Under the pieces are notes generated by a model. The model had not been told where the DNA came from, did not search any database, and worked only from the letters and a program-made list of their open reading frames with translations. Made by a program: the position numbers and the translations under genes. Source: Candidatus Latescibacterota bacterium (GTDB taxonomy: Bacteria > Krumholzibacteriota > Krumholzibacteriia > WVZY01 > JAKEHA01). From it: a stretch of 7,288 bases of DNA. The DNA is taken from NCBI GenBank assembly GCA_022615275.1, contig JAKEHA010000267.1, positions 1-7,288 of the forward strand. The letters are read 5' to 3'. Of this stretch, positions 1 to 6,635 are shown one piece after another (positions within the stretch are counted from its first letter, which is position 1; every line of letters begins with the position of its first letter).

Positions 1-594
1 CGCGCTACCGCGCTGGCCGCGCCCCGCGGCGGTCGGTTCCTGGGCCATCCCGGCGAGGAGCCAGAGCGCGGGATCGTCGAGGTCGGCCGCCAACGCGTCG
101 TCGACCACCTTGCGGTAAGCCGCGAGCGTGGCCATGTCCTCGATGTTCTCCATGGCTGCGAGCTGCGCTTCGCGAATCGCGATGCGCGTGCGCTCGCGAT
201 CGCTCGCGTTCGACGCGAGTGCCTTCGCCTTCTCGAAATACTCCTGGGCCCCCCGCTCGTCTTCGAGTCCCGAGTGCACGCGGCTCAATCCGAGATACGC
301 CATCGCCAGGTTGGGATCGCTGCGCAGCGCCTGGTGGAACGACCGCGACGCCTCGATCCACACGTACGACTCGAGGTAGTTGAGCCCTTGGTCGTAGAAC
401 GCCTGCGCGTCCTTGGACGTGGTGGTGACGGCTTCGTGCGAGTTGCCCACACCGGCGCGCAGGCCCACCGGACGCTCCAGCAGATCCGGCGGAACGTAGC
501 TCGGGGGCGCGGCGCAGGCCGCGTGTGGATCGTCCTGGGCATACGCAGGAACGGCCAACGTCAACGCCAAGAGAGCAATCGCAAATCGTCGCAT
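1..594 (-). CDS. Exported tetratricopeptide-repeat protein, C-terminus cut by window edge
   Basis: The reading frame is open from the ATG at 594 to the window edge (198 codons, no stop), so the gene is partial at its 3' end. Residues 1-19 form a signal peptide: MRR, a hydrophobic core (FAIALLALTLAV), then a PAYA|Q cleavage site. After a proline-rich linker, residues about 64-98 (AQAFYDQGLNYLESY, then EASRSFHQALRSDPNLAMAY) match the TPR pattern, including the usual F-x-x-A-L-x-x-D-P end. A second helix pair follows at about 99-131. TPRs are protein-binding scaffolds, so the product is probably a periplasmic scaffold; its partner is unknown. The type resembles exported TPR proteins common in Acidobacteria and related phyla. 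The start is supported by AGGAAGG placed 5 bases upstream. It lies 36 bases after the PrsW-family gene and may be co-transcribed with it or use the TATAAT in the gap. Confidence 0.85.
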   Translation of the reverse strand, partial: MRRFAIALLALTLAVPAYAQDDPHAACAAPPSYVPPDLLERPVGLRAGVGNSHEAVTTTSKDAQAFYDQGLNYLESYVWIEASRSFHQALRSDPNLAMAYLGLSRVHSGLEDERGAQEYFEKAKALASNASDRERTRIAIREAQLAAMENIEDMATLAAYRKVVDDALAADLDDPALWLLAGMAQEPTAAGRGQRGSA

Positions 595-599
595 GAACA

Positions 600-606
600 C
601 CTTCCT
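600..606 (-). promoter_or_regulatory. Shine-Dalgarno site of the TPR gene
   Basis: Read on the minus strand this is AGGAAGG, followed by five bases (TGTTC) and the ATG at 594. It fixes the start of the TPR gene and agrees with the signal peptide beginning at that codon. Confidence 0.65.
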
Positions 607-619
607 AGGTTGGGTCGTC

Positions 620-625
620 ATTATA
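620..625 (-). promoter_or_regulatory. Candidate -10 box for the TPR gene
   Basis: The minus strand reads an exact TATAAT, six bases past the stop of the PrsW-family gene. It would start transcription about 7 bases downstream and give a leader of about 20 bases that still carries the Shine-Dalgarno site. An exact TATAAT is uncommon by chance in such GC-rich DNA. Against it, no good -35 box lies 16-18 bases upstream (the region reads TACATG) and there is no extended TGn. The gene could equally be the third cistron of the protease operon. Confidence 0.45.
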
Positions 626-630
626 CACCT

Positions 631-1638
631 TCACTGGTCCAGCATGTAGATCTGCCACAGGTCGCGCGAACTCGAGTGCAGGAAGGGTGCGATGGCCAGA
701 CGCCCGGTGGGGCCGATGGTCTTCTCGAGGTGCTTCAGCTCGCGGAACTTCTCCTGGGTGCCTTCGGGCAAGGCCGGTTTGAATCCGGCTTCGCGCATCA
801 TCAAGAGCCCCTTCGCGCTAATGGCCAGCTCGACGTGCAGGCGAAGGTAGCACAGAATATCGATCAACACCTCGGGTGTGAACTGGTGCTTCATCGCCTC
901 GACGTATCGCCCGATCCGGCTCTCCGATATGCGCCCCTCGTTGATGATGTCGAGCAGCTCGGCGTCGACGTCCATTTGCATCCCCAGCCAGCGTTTGGTA
1001 GCGCGCTCGCTGCGCCAGAAGACGAACAGGATGGCCGTCGGCAGCGTCACGTGCAGTACCACCGTCGAAACCAACGGCGGCAGGATGAAATGATTGAAGA
1101 GCGAGTGCAGCGCCACCGCGACCGCCAACCCGGGGAGCCACCACACCCCACGCCCGCCGTGCCGGTCGAATAGCTGCTTGGCGACGATGGCGAAGATCGC
1201 GGTCATGCCGCCGTGCATGACTGCGGTGCCGAGCCCGCGCACGATCCACACCATCAGACCGCCCGTCTCTAGCGCTTTCAAATAGTACGTATTCTCGATC
1301 AGCGCGAACCCGGTTCCGGTCGCGAAGCCGACGATGGCGGCGTCGACCAGGAACCCGACCCGCTGCCGGCGAATGAGCCACGCCACGTACGCGGCCTTGA
1401 GCGTCTCTTCCAAGACCGGTGCCACGTAACGCGACGAGAGCCGGCGGGGGACGCCGAGGTCGTTGATCACGGCATTATTGAGGGTAAGACACACCAGCGC
1501 CACGCCGGACCCGACCAGCATCGCCATGACGAGCGTGCGCACGTGCACTAGCTTGTAGCTGTCCAGGTACACCAGGGTGACCAGGAAGAGCACCACCGGC
1601 AGCAGGCTGACGACGAAACGAAGGACGAGATCGGTCAC
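631..1638 (-). CDS. PrsW-family glutamic intramembrane protease with extra C-terminal domain
   Basis: This is a 335-residue integral membrane protein. Hydrophobic segments run through about residue 210. The PrsW/CAAX-like signature is present: an E-E-x-x-K motif (APVLEETLKAAY, E77/E78/K81), an F-x-x-x-E-N motif (GFALIENTYYL, E115/N116), H142 in MHGG, and H178-x-x-x-N182-H183 (ALHSLFNHF). Known family members cleave within or next to the membrane; B. subtilis PrsW makes the first cut in the anti-sigma factor RsiW. Residues about 211-335 are a soluble, helix-rich, charged extension (for example INEGRISESRIGRYVEAMKH) that I do not recognise and that ordinary PrsW proteins do not require. The start is GTG, chosen because it overlaps the stop of the preceding protease gene by four bases (GTGA), a sign of translational coupling. 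There is no clear Shine-Dalgarno site. Family assignment is firm; the substrate is unknown. Confidence 0.88.
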   Translation of the reverse strand: MTDLVLRFVVSLLPVVLFLVTLVYLDSYKLVHVRTLVMAMLVGSGVALVCLTLNNAVINDLGVPRRLSSRYVAPVLEETLKAAYVAWLIRRQRVGFLVDAAIVGFATGTGFALIENTYYLKALETGGLMVWIVRGLGTAVMHGGMTAIFAIVAKQLFDRHGGRGVWWLPGLAVAVALHSLFNHFILPPLVSTVVLHVTLPTAILFVFWRSERATKRWLGMQMDVDAELLDIINEGRISESRIGRYVEAMKHQFTPEVLIDILCYLRLHVELAISAKGLLMMREAGFKPALPEGTQEKFRELKHLEKTIGPTGRLAIAPFLHSSSRDLWQIYMLDQ

Positions 1639-4616
1639 AGGATCTTGAGCGAGATCATGAACTCGGTGTCCATGGCGTGGCCTTCTTCCTTGGCGGCCGC
1701 ATAACCGAAGGATAGCGTGGTTTCGAGGGCGGAGAAAATCACCAACCGAAAGTCGACCTGTCCGCCCACGTTGCCCACCTCGCGGCGAAAATCCTCGTCG
1801 TCCAGGTTGGTGGCGATGCCGCTCGCGAAGAGCGCCGTGCGCGCGTACGTGCAGTAGAGCTGCTGGAAGCCGATGCGACGGAAGCGCACGGGCGGGAGCG
1901 TCCACTCGACGGTGGCCTTGGCGAAATTGGTCCCCGCGATCTCGTCGAGCTCCATTCCGGGGAAGCGGTCGTAGTTGCGGTAGCGCTTCACTTCCTGATG
2001 GTCGACGTAGTTGTTGCCGAAGCCGCCGAAGTAGAAGCTCGCGAACGAGTCCTCGCGGTCGCCGCGCGAATAGCCGCCGGCGCCGCGCAGCCAGATCGAC
2101 GAGTGGTCGATGGGTGTGAGGAATCCGTAGTCCAACTCCGCGATCCCCTTGGTATAGAAATCCTCGTTGACCAGGATCCCTTCCACTCCGAGCGACCAGC
2201 GAATTCCCTTCTCGACGTCGGCCGCGCCGATCGAGCTCTGCGTGCGCTTGTAGTCGAGGCTCGCGCCGGCCGAGGCGTAGCTGTCGAAGGTCGCGAGCAC
2301 GTTCTGGTTGTACGGCAAGCGCTCGAGCCCGCCGTAGTACGCGACGTCGAGCGTGTACTCGAGGAAGCGCGGCTTGTCCGCGATCAGGAAGTCGGAACGA
2401 ATCAAGCCCACGCCGTAGCCCTTGCGGCTGGTCTTGGTGGGACCGAAGAAGTCGTAGAAGTCCGCCTTGTTGTACGCAGCCTTGAGCGTCCACGGATAGT
2501 GCCGGTAGGTGAAGCCGGCGTGGACCAACTCGTCGTCGGGGAGACTCGAGGTGGGCGTCACGCCCACTTTCAAGTCGCCGCCGTGCATGCCCAGCGGGTC
2601 CATGAAGTTCCAGCGCAAGCCGATCGACGTGTAGGCCTTGTACGCCTCCACGATCGGGTACAGCGAGGCCGTGGTCATGCTGCGGAACTTGTGGTACGAG
2701 CCCTGGTACGTCGTCACCGAATCGAGATTCACTTCGCGCGGCGAGCCGAGCCTCCACTCCTTGACCACGGGCCACGTGTCGACCACCGCCTGCCCGAGGT
2801 AACCGATCGCGTTGACGTCCGCGAGCGTGGTGTCCGCGATCACGGCGGGACGGAAGCCGTCGCTGGTGTACGAGAACACCACCAGCGAATCGCCCATCGG
2901 AACGGGGCGGAAGTACCCGATTTCGGCGTTGGTGACGCACTCCATGGTTTGGTTCGCAAAACTCCATCGAAATACGTTCGACACGCCCGTCTGGTACGAG
3001 GTGCCGTAGAGGTGCGCGCCGTCTTCGGAGAAGACGAAGTTGGCGGGCGCCGTATTCGTGAACTCGTGCAAGACGCTGTAGCCGGCCTGGCCGCGCATCA
3101 AGTCGATCACGTCGAAGCTCACCAGCTTGACGGTCCCGTTGATCTCCAGCATCGACGCCGTCAGCATCTTCCCGTCCGGCGACACGTCGAGGTCGAAGAC
3201 GTCGGTGCCGTACTTGAATTCCATGATGGGGAGAATCGCGTTCCAGTCGTCGTACGGGGGCGAGATGCGCACGATGGTCGAGAATCCGTTGTGGTGCTGG
3301 ACCCCCCACAGCATCGAATCGGCGCGGCAGTAGGCGAGGTCGCCGATGCGGCAGTTGGTGACCAAGCGCCGGGTCTCGCGCGTGCGCAGGTCGATGGCAT
3401 TGAGATCGCGCCAGTGCTTGCCGTTGTTGGTAGTATAGAACAGTGTCCGGCCCGCTTCGTCGAACGCGAGCGAGGTCACGTAATACAGCGCGGGCGTTTG
3501 CACGTCGTGGACCTTCTCGATCTTCCCCGTAGTAAGATCGATGGCGGTGACGTGCGCGAACTCGGCCGGATAGTTGACCGCCACCAAGAGCTTCCCCGTC
3601 TCCTTGTCCACGTAGCCGCGCGACACCGACCCCAGCGCGCGCTCGCACGCGACGCGGTCCTTCGTCACCGGGTATTCGCGGATACGGGCCAGGTTCTCCT
3701 TCTGGAACTCGTGCTCGAAGGCGATCCACTTCTGCCACTCGTCGTCGATCTTGGCGCCGAACAGGCGCTTGAACTCGGAGGCATAGTAGGCCTTGGACTC
3801 GTCGCGGCGGTTGACCCACTGCACGACCTTGTCGGGGCCGTACTGGAGCGCCAGGTACGACATGAAGCGCGTGCCGTAGAGATAGCTGTTCTGTCCGATC
3901 TGGAAGTCGCTCGTCGTGCCTTCCGACTCGAGGCCCACCAGGTCGTAGAAATACGCGCCGTCTTCAACCATGGCGCGAAACGCCATCTCGTCGTAACCGC
4001 CGAGCGCGCGCCCGATGCCCCCCGCGAGCCAAGTCTCGATGAACACCGCCGACCCTTCGTGGTACCAGCGCGGTGCGAAGCGCCGCGGCGAGCACAGGTA
4101 CGAATAGATCATCGACTCGGGGTTGTCCGCGTCCGCCATCACCTTGCCCTGGAACAGCCCGCGGAACACGCGGTCGGTGTGCGACGCCTTCTCGGAGGCC
4201 ACCACGTGCCACAGCTCGTGGCTCATCACCCAGTTGAAGCGCTCGTTGGTGGGGCACGTCTCGTAGACGTACTCGAAGGGCTCGATGCCCAACGTGAGAT
4301 AGTTGTTCGGAATCGTCGAGGTGCCCGCGTAACCGTAGTCGTCGAAGTCCTGCAGGAGAATGGTCACGTGCTCGTAGGGCGTGTAGTCCACGAAGTCGTA
4401 GTAGAAGTCCATCGAGTTCTCGAAGCAGCGCGTGAGGTGCGGGATGATGTAGGCGTGTTCCTGGTCGTAGTAGACCACGCGCATCCGGGAGGTCTCGAGG
4501 CTCTGGAAGTCGAGTTGGGCGCGCGCCGCGTGCGGAGAAAGCGCGAGCAAGCTCGCGCAGGCGATCACGCTCGCGGCGACGAAACCGCGGAGTCTGCCGG
4601 GGGCTCCGATGTGCAT
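1635..4616 (-). CDS. Exported HExxH metalloprotease with propeller-like middle and C-terminal beta-barrel
   Basis: This is a 993-residue protein. Residues 1-33 are a signal peptide ending AARA|Q. Residues about 34-315 form a gluzincin (peptidase MA-like) domain: H133-E-L-W-H137 supplies two zinc ligands and the catalytic Glu, and WYHEGSA places the likely third ligand at E187, 50 residues later. Residues about 320-610 contain repeated TolB/WD40-like strands, such as LAFDEAGRTLFYTTNN, LDVSPDGKMLTASM and FVFSEDGAHLYGTS, suggesting a beta-propeller. Residues about 640-993 alternate aromatic and polar residues in the manner of outer-membrane strands and end EFMISLKIL. I infer a peptidase anchored in the outer membrane by its own barrel; whether it faces the periplasm or outside cannot be told. 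The next in-frame ATG (residue 45) would lose the signal peptide, so the first ATG is kept despite lacking a Shine-Dalgarno site. It is the first gene of a two-gene unit with the PrsW-family protease. Confidence 0.85.
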   Translation of the reverse strand: MHIGAPGRLRGFVAASVIACASLLALSPHAARAQLDFQSLETSRMRVVYYDQEHAYIIPHLTRCFENSMDFYYDFVDYTPYEHVTILLQDFDDYGYAGTSTIPNNYLTLGIEPFEYVYETCPTNERFNWVMSHELWHVVASEKASHTDRVFRGLFQGKVMADADNPESMIYSYLCSPRRFAPRWYHEGSAVFIETWLAGGIGRALGGYDEMAFRAMVEDGAYFYDLVGLESEGTTSDFQIGQNSYLYGTRFMSYLALQYGPDKVVQWVNRRDESKAYYASEFKRLFGAKIDDEWQKWIAFEHEFQKENLARIREYPVTKDRVACERALGSVSRGYVDKETGKLLVAVNYPAEFAHVTAIDLTTGKIEKVHDVQTPALYYVTSLAFDEAGRTLFYTTNNGKHWRDLNAIDLRTRETRRLVTNCRIGDLAYCRADSMLWGVQHHNGFSTIVRISPPYDDWNAILPIMEFKYGTDVFDLDVSPDGKMLTASMLEINGTVKLVSFDVIDLMRGQAGYSVLHEFTNTAPANFVFSEDGAHLYGTSYQTGVSNVFRWSFANQTMECVTNAEIGYFRPVPMGDSLVVFSYTSDGFRPAVIADTTLADVNAIGYLGQAVVDTWPVVKEWRLGSPREVNLDSVTTYQGSYHKFRSMTTASLYPIVEAYKAYTSIGLRWNFMDPLGMHGGDLKVGVTPTSSLPDDELVHAGFTYRHYPWTLKAAYNKADFYDFFGPTKTSRKGYGVGLIRSDFLIADKPRFLEYTLDVAYYGGLERLPYNQNVLATFDSYASAGASLDYKRTQSSIGAADVEKGIRWSLGVEGILVNEDFYTKGIAELDYGFLTPIDHSSIWLRGAGGYSRGDREDSFASFYFGGFGNNYVDHQEVKRYRNYDRFPGMELDEIAGTNFAKATVEWTLPPVRFRRIGFQQLYCTYARTALFASGIATNLDDEDFRREVGNVGGQVDFRLVIFSALETTLSFGYAAAKEEGHAMDTEFMISLKIL

Positions 4617-4661
4617 GCGGGCTGGGTTCGGGTCAGACCGTATCGCGGCCAGTGTACAACA

Positions 4662-4698
4662 TAAAAACGCGGGACGCCACGGTCACCCGTGGCGTCCC
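4662..4698 (-). terminator. Rho-independent terminator of the sigma factor / dodecapeptide unit
   Basis: On the minus strand a perfect 12-bp stem (GGGACGCCACGG pairing with its complement, arms 4687-4698 and 4671-4682) closes a 4-base loop. It is followed by GCG and TTTTT. It starts 34 bases after the stop of the dodecapeptide gene and should end that transcript. It sits only about 45 bases before the metalloprotease start, so that gene needs its own promoter or depends on read-through. Confidence 0.88.
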
Positions 4699-4732
4699 AT
4701 CGTTGTCGAAGGCTCGTTGCGCGAACGAAGAG

Positions 4733-5857
4733 CTAGTTCGAAGCGGCCGAGGCCTTTTCCATCGTCGGCGTCGACTTCTCGTTGGCGAGGTTGGCTCGCT
4801 CCGTGGCGATCGCGCGCTCGAAGATCTGCGCGCGCTCCATCTCGGGGGCACGAGCGAAGATCTCCGCCTTCGCCTGCACCGAGGCACGGTCCAGGAGCTG
4901 GGCACGAGCTTCCGGAGTCGCACGCGACAGGACCGCCGCGCGCTCGTCGAGGCTCTGGCGGGCGAAGCTCTCGATGGTGATGTTGGTCTTCTCGAGGACG
5001 ACCGTCTTCTCCTGCACCGTCAGGTTGTCGTACATCGTGACCTTCTCCGACGGAGTGGCGCGATCGAAGACCGAAGCCTTCTCGGCCACCGCCGCGCGGT
5101 CGAGCACCGCGGCCTTGCCCTCGATGGACATGCGATTCGCGACCGCGGCCTTCTCGGCGGGCGTGCAGCGCTCATAGAGGCTGGCGCGCTCCGACGGGGT
5201 GGCGCGACCGAGCACCTGCGCGCGCTCCGCGACCGTCGCACGGTCGAGGATGATGGCGCGCTCGGACACGTCGCAGCGACCCAGAGCCACTGCCTTCTCG
5301 GCCGGAATCGCGCGCTCGAGGATGGTCGCCTTCTCGGCCGGAGTCAGACGATCCAGGATCGCCGACTTCTCGGTGACGCTCATCTTCTCGAACGCGGCCA
5401 CGTCGGCGACGTTCGCCTTACCCAAGAACGTCCTTCTCTCGTCCGGCGTCATGCGCGCCACCATGGCCGCGCGCTCTTCGGGCGTCGCACGATTGAAGAC
5501 GCTCGCCTTCTCGGCGACCGTCGCGCGCTCGATGATCATCGCGGCCATTTCCGGGGTCGCGCGATCGAAGAACTTCAAGCGCTCCTGGGGCGACAAGCGG
5601 CCCATGAAGCCCGCGAGCTCTTCCAACGTCGCGGTGTCGTTCAACCACGTCGCGAAAACGTCGTCGCTGGTCGGGCTCTGACCCTGGATATCGACGTCGC
5701 TCGGCGTGATCTGCTCGGACCGGTACTTGTCGACCGTTCCAATCGCGCCCGTGACCTGGTCGCTGGGGGGATTGTTCCGGTTGGACGTGAAGAATGCGAC
5801 CGCGGCGATGATGACGACGCTGGTCGTGATCAGTAGGGTCGTGGACTTCCTTGACAT
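4733..5857 (-). CDS. Membrane-anchored tandem dodecapeptide-repeat protein, function unknown
   Basis: This is a 374-residue protein that I do not recognise as a named family. Residues 1-5 (MSRKS) and a hydrophobic stretch at about 6-23 (TTLLITTSVVIIAAVAFF) form a signal anchor, or less likely a cleaved signal. Residues 24-75 are a polar linker. Residues 76-360 are 24 tandem units with consensus close to A-T-P-x-E-[RK]-A-x-[VIL]-[LF]-[DE]-R. The T/S-P-x-E start of each unit is a classic helix-capping box, so each unit is probably one short helix and the whole a helical solenoid. This resembles, in general style only, the helical N domain of MgtE. The tail is low-complexity. The frame is open 86 codons further upstream, but the perfect AAGGAGGT six bases before this ATG and the signal anchor fix the start. 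The gene lies downstream of the anti-sigma factor and is followed by a terminator. It may be an output or a sensor of that system. Confidence 0.85.
   Translation of the reverse strand: MSRKSTTLLITTSVVIIAAVAFFTSNRNNPPSDQVTGAIGTVDKYRSEQITPSDVDIQGQSPTSDDVFATWLNDTATLEELAGFMGRLSPQERLKFFDRATPEMAAMIIERATVAEKASVFNRATPEERAAMVARMTPDERRTFLGKANVADVAAFEKMSVTEKSAILDRLTPAEKATILERAIPAEKAVALGRCDVSERAIILDRATVAERAQVLGRATPSERASLYERCTPAEKAAVANRMSIEGKAAVLDRAAVAEKASVFDRATPSEKVTMYDNLTVQEKTVVLEKTNITIESFARQSLDERAAVLSRATPEARAQLLDRASVQAKAEIFARAPEMERAQIFERAIATERANLANEKSTPTMEKASAASN
4778..5632 (-). repeat. 24 tandem 36-base units encoding dodecapeptides
   Basis: Twenty-two units are exactly 12 codons long. One has 11 codons (ANVADVAAFEK, unit 7, 5384-5416) and one has 10 (TNITIESFAR, unit 19, 4958-4987). 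Examples are ATPEERAAMVAR, LTPAEKATILER, ATVAERAQVLGR and ATPSERASLYER. Position 12 is nearly always R or K, position 5 usually E, and position 7 usually A. At the DNA level the units have diverged and are no longer near-identical copies, so this is an old array held by protein selection, not a freshly slipping microsatellite. Units 4 and 16 are the closest pair twelve units apart. Confidence 0.9.
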
Positions 5858-5987
5858 GGCACTACCTCCTTGAACGGTGGGACCTGGTATCTCGCCTGGT
5901 TCTGACGGTACTACAAACGTCGGTATGCGGAGTTGGTGCGAGTTGCGATTTCGTCGGTCCGACGGGCTGCGCGCTGATTGGAAAAAC
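5858..5987. other. 130-base gap between anti-sigma factor and dodecapeptide gene
   Basis: No open frame is worth calling. On the minus strand it holds, in order of transcription, an odd 13-base palindrome CGTCGG-A-CCGACG (5952-5964), the 11-mer TCGCACCAACT (5931-5941) also found before the sigma factor gene, a second ACCGACG (5918-5924, 34 bases from the first at 5952-5958), and the Shine-Dalgarno site. There is no convincing sigma-70 promoter and no terminator hairpin with a T tract. A gap this long inside an otherwise tight operon suggests an internal promoter or a regulated leader. Confidence 0.4.
5864..5871 (-). promoter_or_regulatory. Perfect Shine-Dalgarno site of the dodecapeptide gene
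   Basis: The minus strand reads AAGGAGGT, six bases before the ATG at 5857. It is the strongest ribosome binding site in the window and decides the start, since the frame is open for a further 86 codons upstream. It suggests that this protein is made in larger amounts than its neighbours. Confidence 0.9.
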
Positions 5988-6635
5988 TCACGGCTCGACC
6001 GGATGGACGGCTCCTTCGAACACCGTCTCTCCGGACTTAACCACACGTAAGACAACCGACTGGGCCGGTTCGGCACGATCCCGGACCTCGAATACCCATT
6101 CGGTGCCCCCGGCACTGTCGACCTGCAAACGGACCTGGGTCACCGGGCCGCGATCGACGACGGCGACGGAACCCGACACCCCGGCCTCCGGGACAGCGAC
6201 CGGCAGGGTGCCGGTCGCGGGCGGCGTGGCGAGGGTGCCCGAGACCTGGCTGGGATCGACCGGGAGACCGGGGCGAACCGCGGCCAGAAGGAAGGCTCCG
6301 GCCGCCAACCCCAGTCCGAAGGTGGAGGCGTAGCGAAGCCCCGGCCTTGCGAACGAATGTCGGATCCACCCAATGAACCCGTGATCGTCGGCCGGACGCG
6401 TTGCGTGCCGCACGCCCGAGGCCTCGATCGACGTCACCACCTGCCCATGGAGTTGCGCGGGCGGCTCGTCCATCGGCACCGCGTCGAGCCGGCTCATCAA
6501 TCTGTGCAACGACTCGTAGTGGGTGTTCGCCTCGGGCGACGACGCGAGGATTCGATCCAGATCGGCGCGCTCCGGTTCGGTGGCGGCACCGTCCAGGACG
6601 CGATTCATGAGTTCGATAATTTTCGAGTCGATCAT
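5988..6635 (-). CDS. Single-pass membrane anti-sigma factor, zinc-finger-less
   Basis: This is a 215-residue protein. Residues 1-75 form a cytoplasmic helical domain typical of anti-sigma N-termini: an opening helix (IIELMNRVLDGAATEPERAD), then LDRILASSPEANTHYESL and a third helix to about residue 70. It would clasp the sigma factor at the inner face of the membrane. The HxxxCxxC zinc motif of many such proteins is absent; the protein has no cysteine at all. One transmembrane helix lies at about 102-120 (YASTFGLGLAAGAFLLAAV). The outer part has a Pro/Thr/Gly/Val-rich linker and a small beta-rich domain (about 163-210) that could sense an envelope signal. The ATG overlaps the sigma factor stop as ATGA, which points to coupled, near-equal synthesis. 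AAGGGG within the sigma gene's 3' end can serve as ribosome binding site. The role follows from architecture and position, not from a strong motif. Confidence 0.8.
   Translation of the reverse strand: MIDSKIIELMNRVLDGAATEPERADLDRILASSPEANTHYESLHRLMSRLDAVPMDEPPAQLHGQVVTSIEASGVRHATRPADDHGFIGWIRHSFARPGLRYASTFGLGLAAGAFLLAAVRPGLPVDPSQVSGTLATPPATGTLPVAVPEAGVSGSVAVVDRGPVTQVRLQVDSAGGTEWVFEVRDRAEPAQSVVLRVVKSGETVFEGAVHPVEP

Noticed and set aside
1639..3819. Upstream extension of the PrsW-family frame giving a 1062-residue protein
   Set aside because: Upstream of the GTG at 1638 the sequence is Arg/Ala/Pro-rich out-of-frame reading of the metalloprotease gene. The GTGA overlap gives a natural start.
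4617..4661. Sigma-70 promoter for the metalloprotease gene (TTTATG, 17 bases, TACGGT)
   Set aside because: Each box matches only about 3 of 6 consensus positions, and other alignments score equally badly. A promoter must exist near here, but I cannot point to it.
1998..4664. Open frame of 888 codons on the plus strand, opposite the metalloprotease
   Set aside because: It is the complement of a gene with clear signal peptide, HExxH and barrel features. Its composition (runs of V, R, E, H, D) is the usual antisense product of GC-rich codon bias, and it has no recognisable domain.
4778..5632. CRISPR or DNA-level tandem repeat interpretation of the 36-base periodicity
   Set aside because: The 36-base period suits a CRISPR repeat length by accident only. 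There are no unique spacers between identical repeats; the units are diverged, contiguous and in frame.
4652..5836. Open frame of 394 codons on the plus strand with its own periodic sequence
   Set aside because: Its periodicity (for example LLGRRAL/DRRxLxD-like units) is only the mirror of the dodecapeptide array on the other strand. That array has the perfect ribosome binding site and the signal anchor.
5858..6115. 86-codon N-terminal extension of the dodecapeptide protein
   Set aside because: It runs through the gap and into the anti-sigma gene in another frame. The perfect Shine-Dalgarno site and the membrane anchor place the start at 5857.
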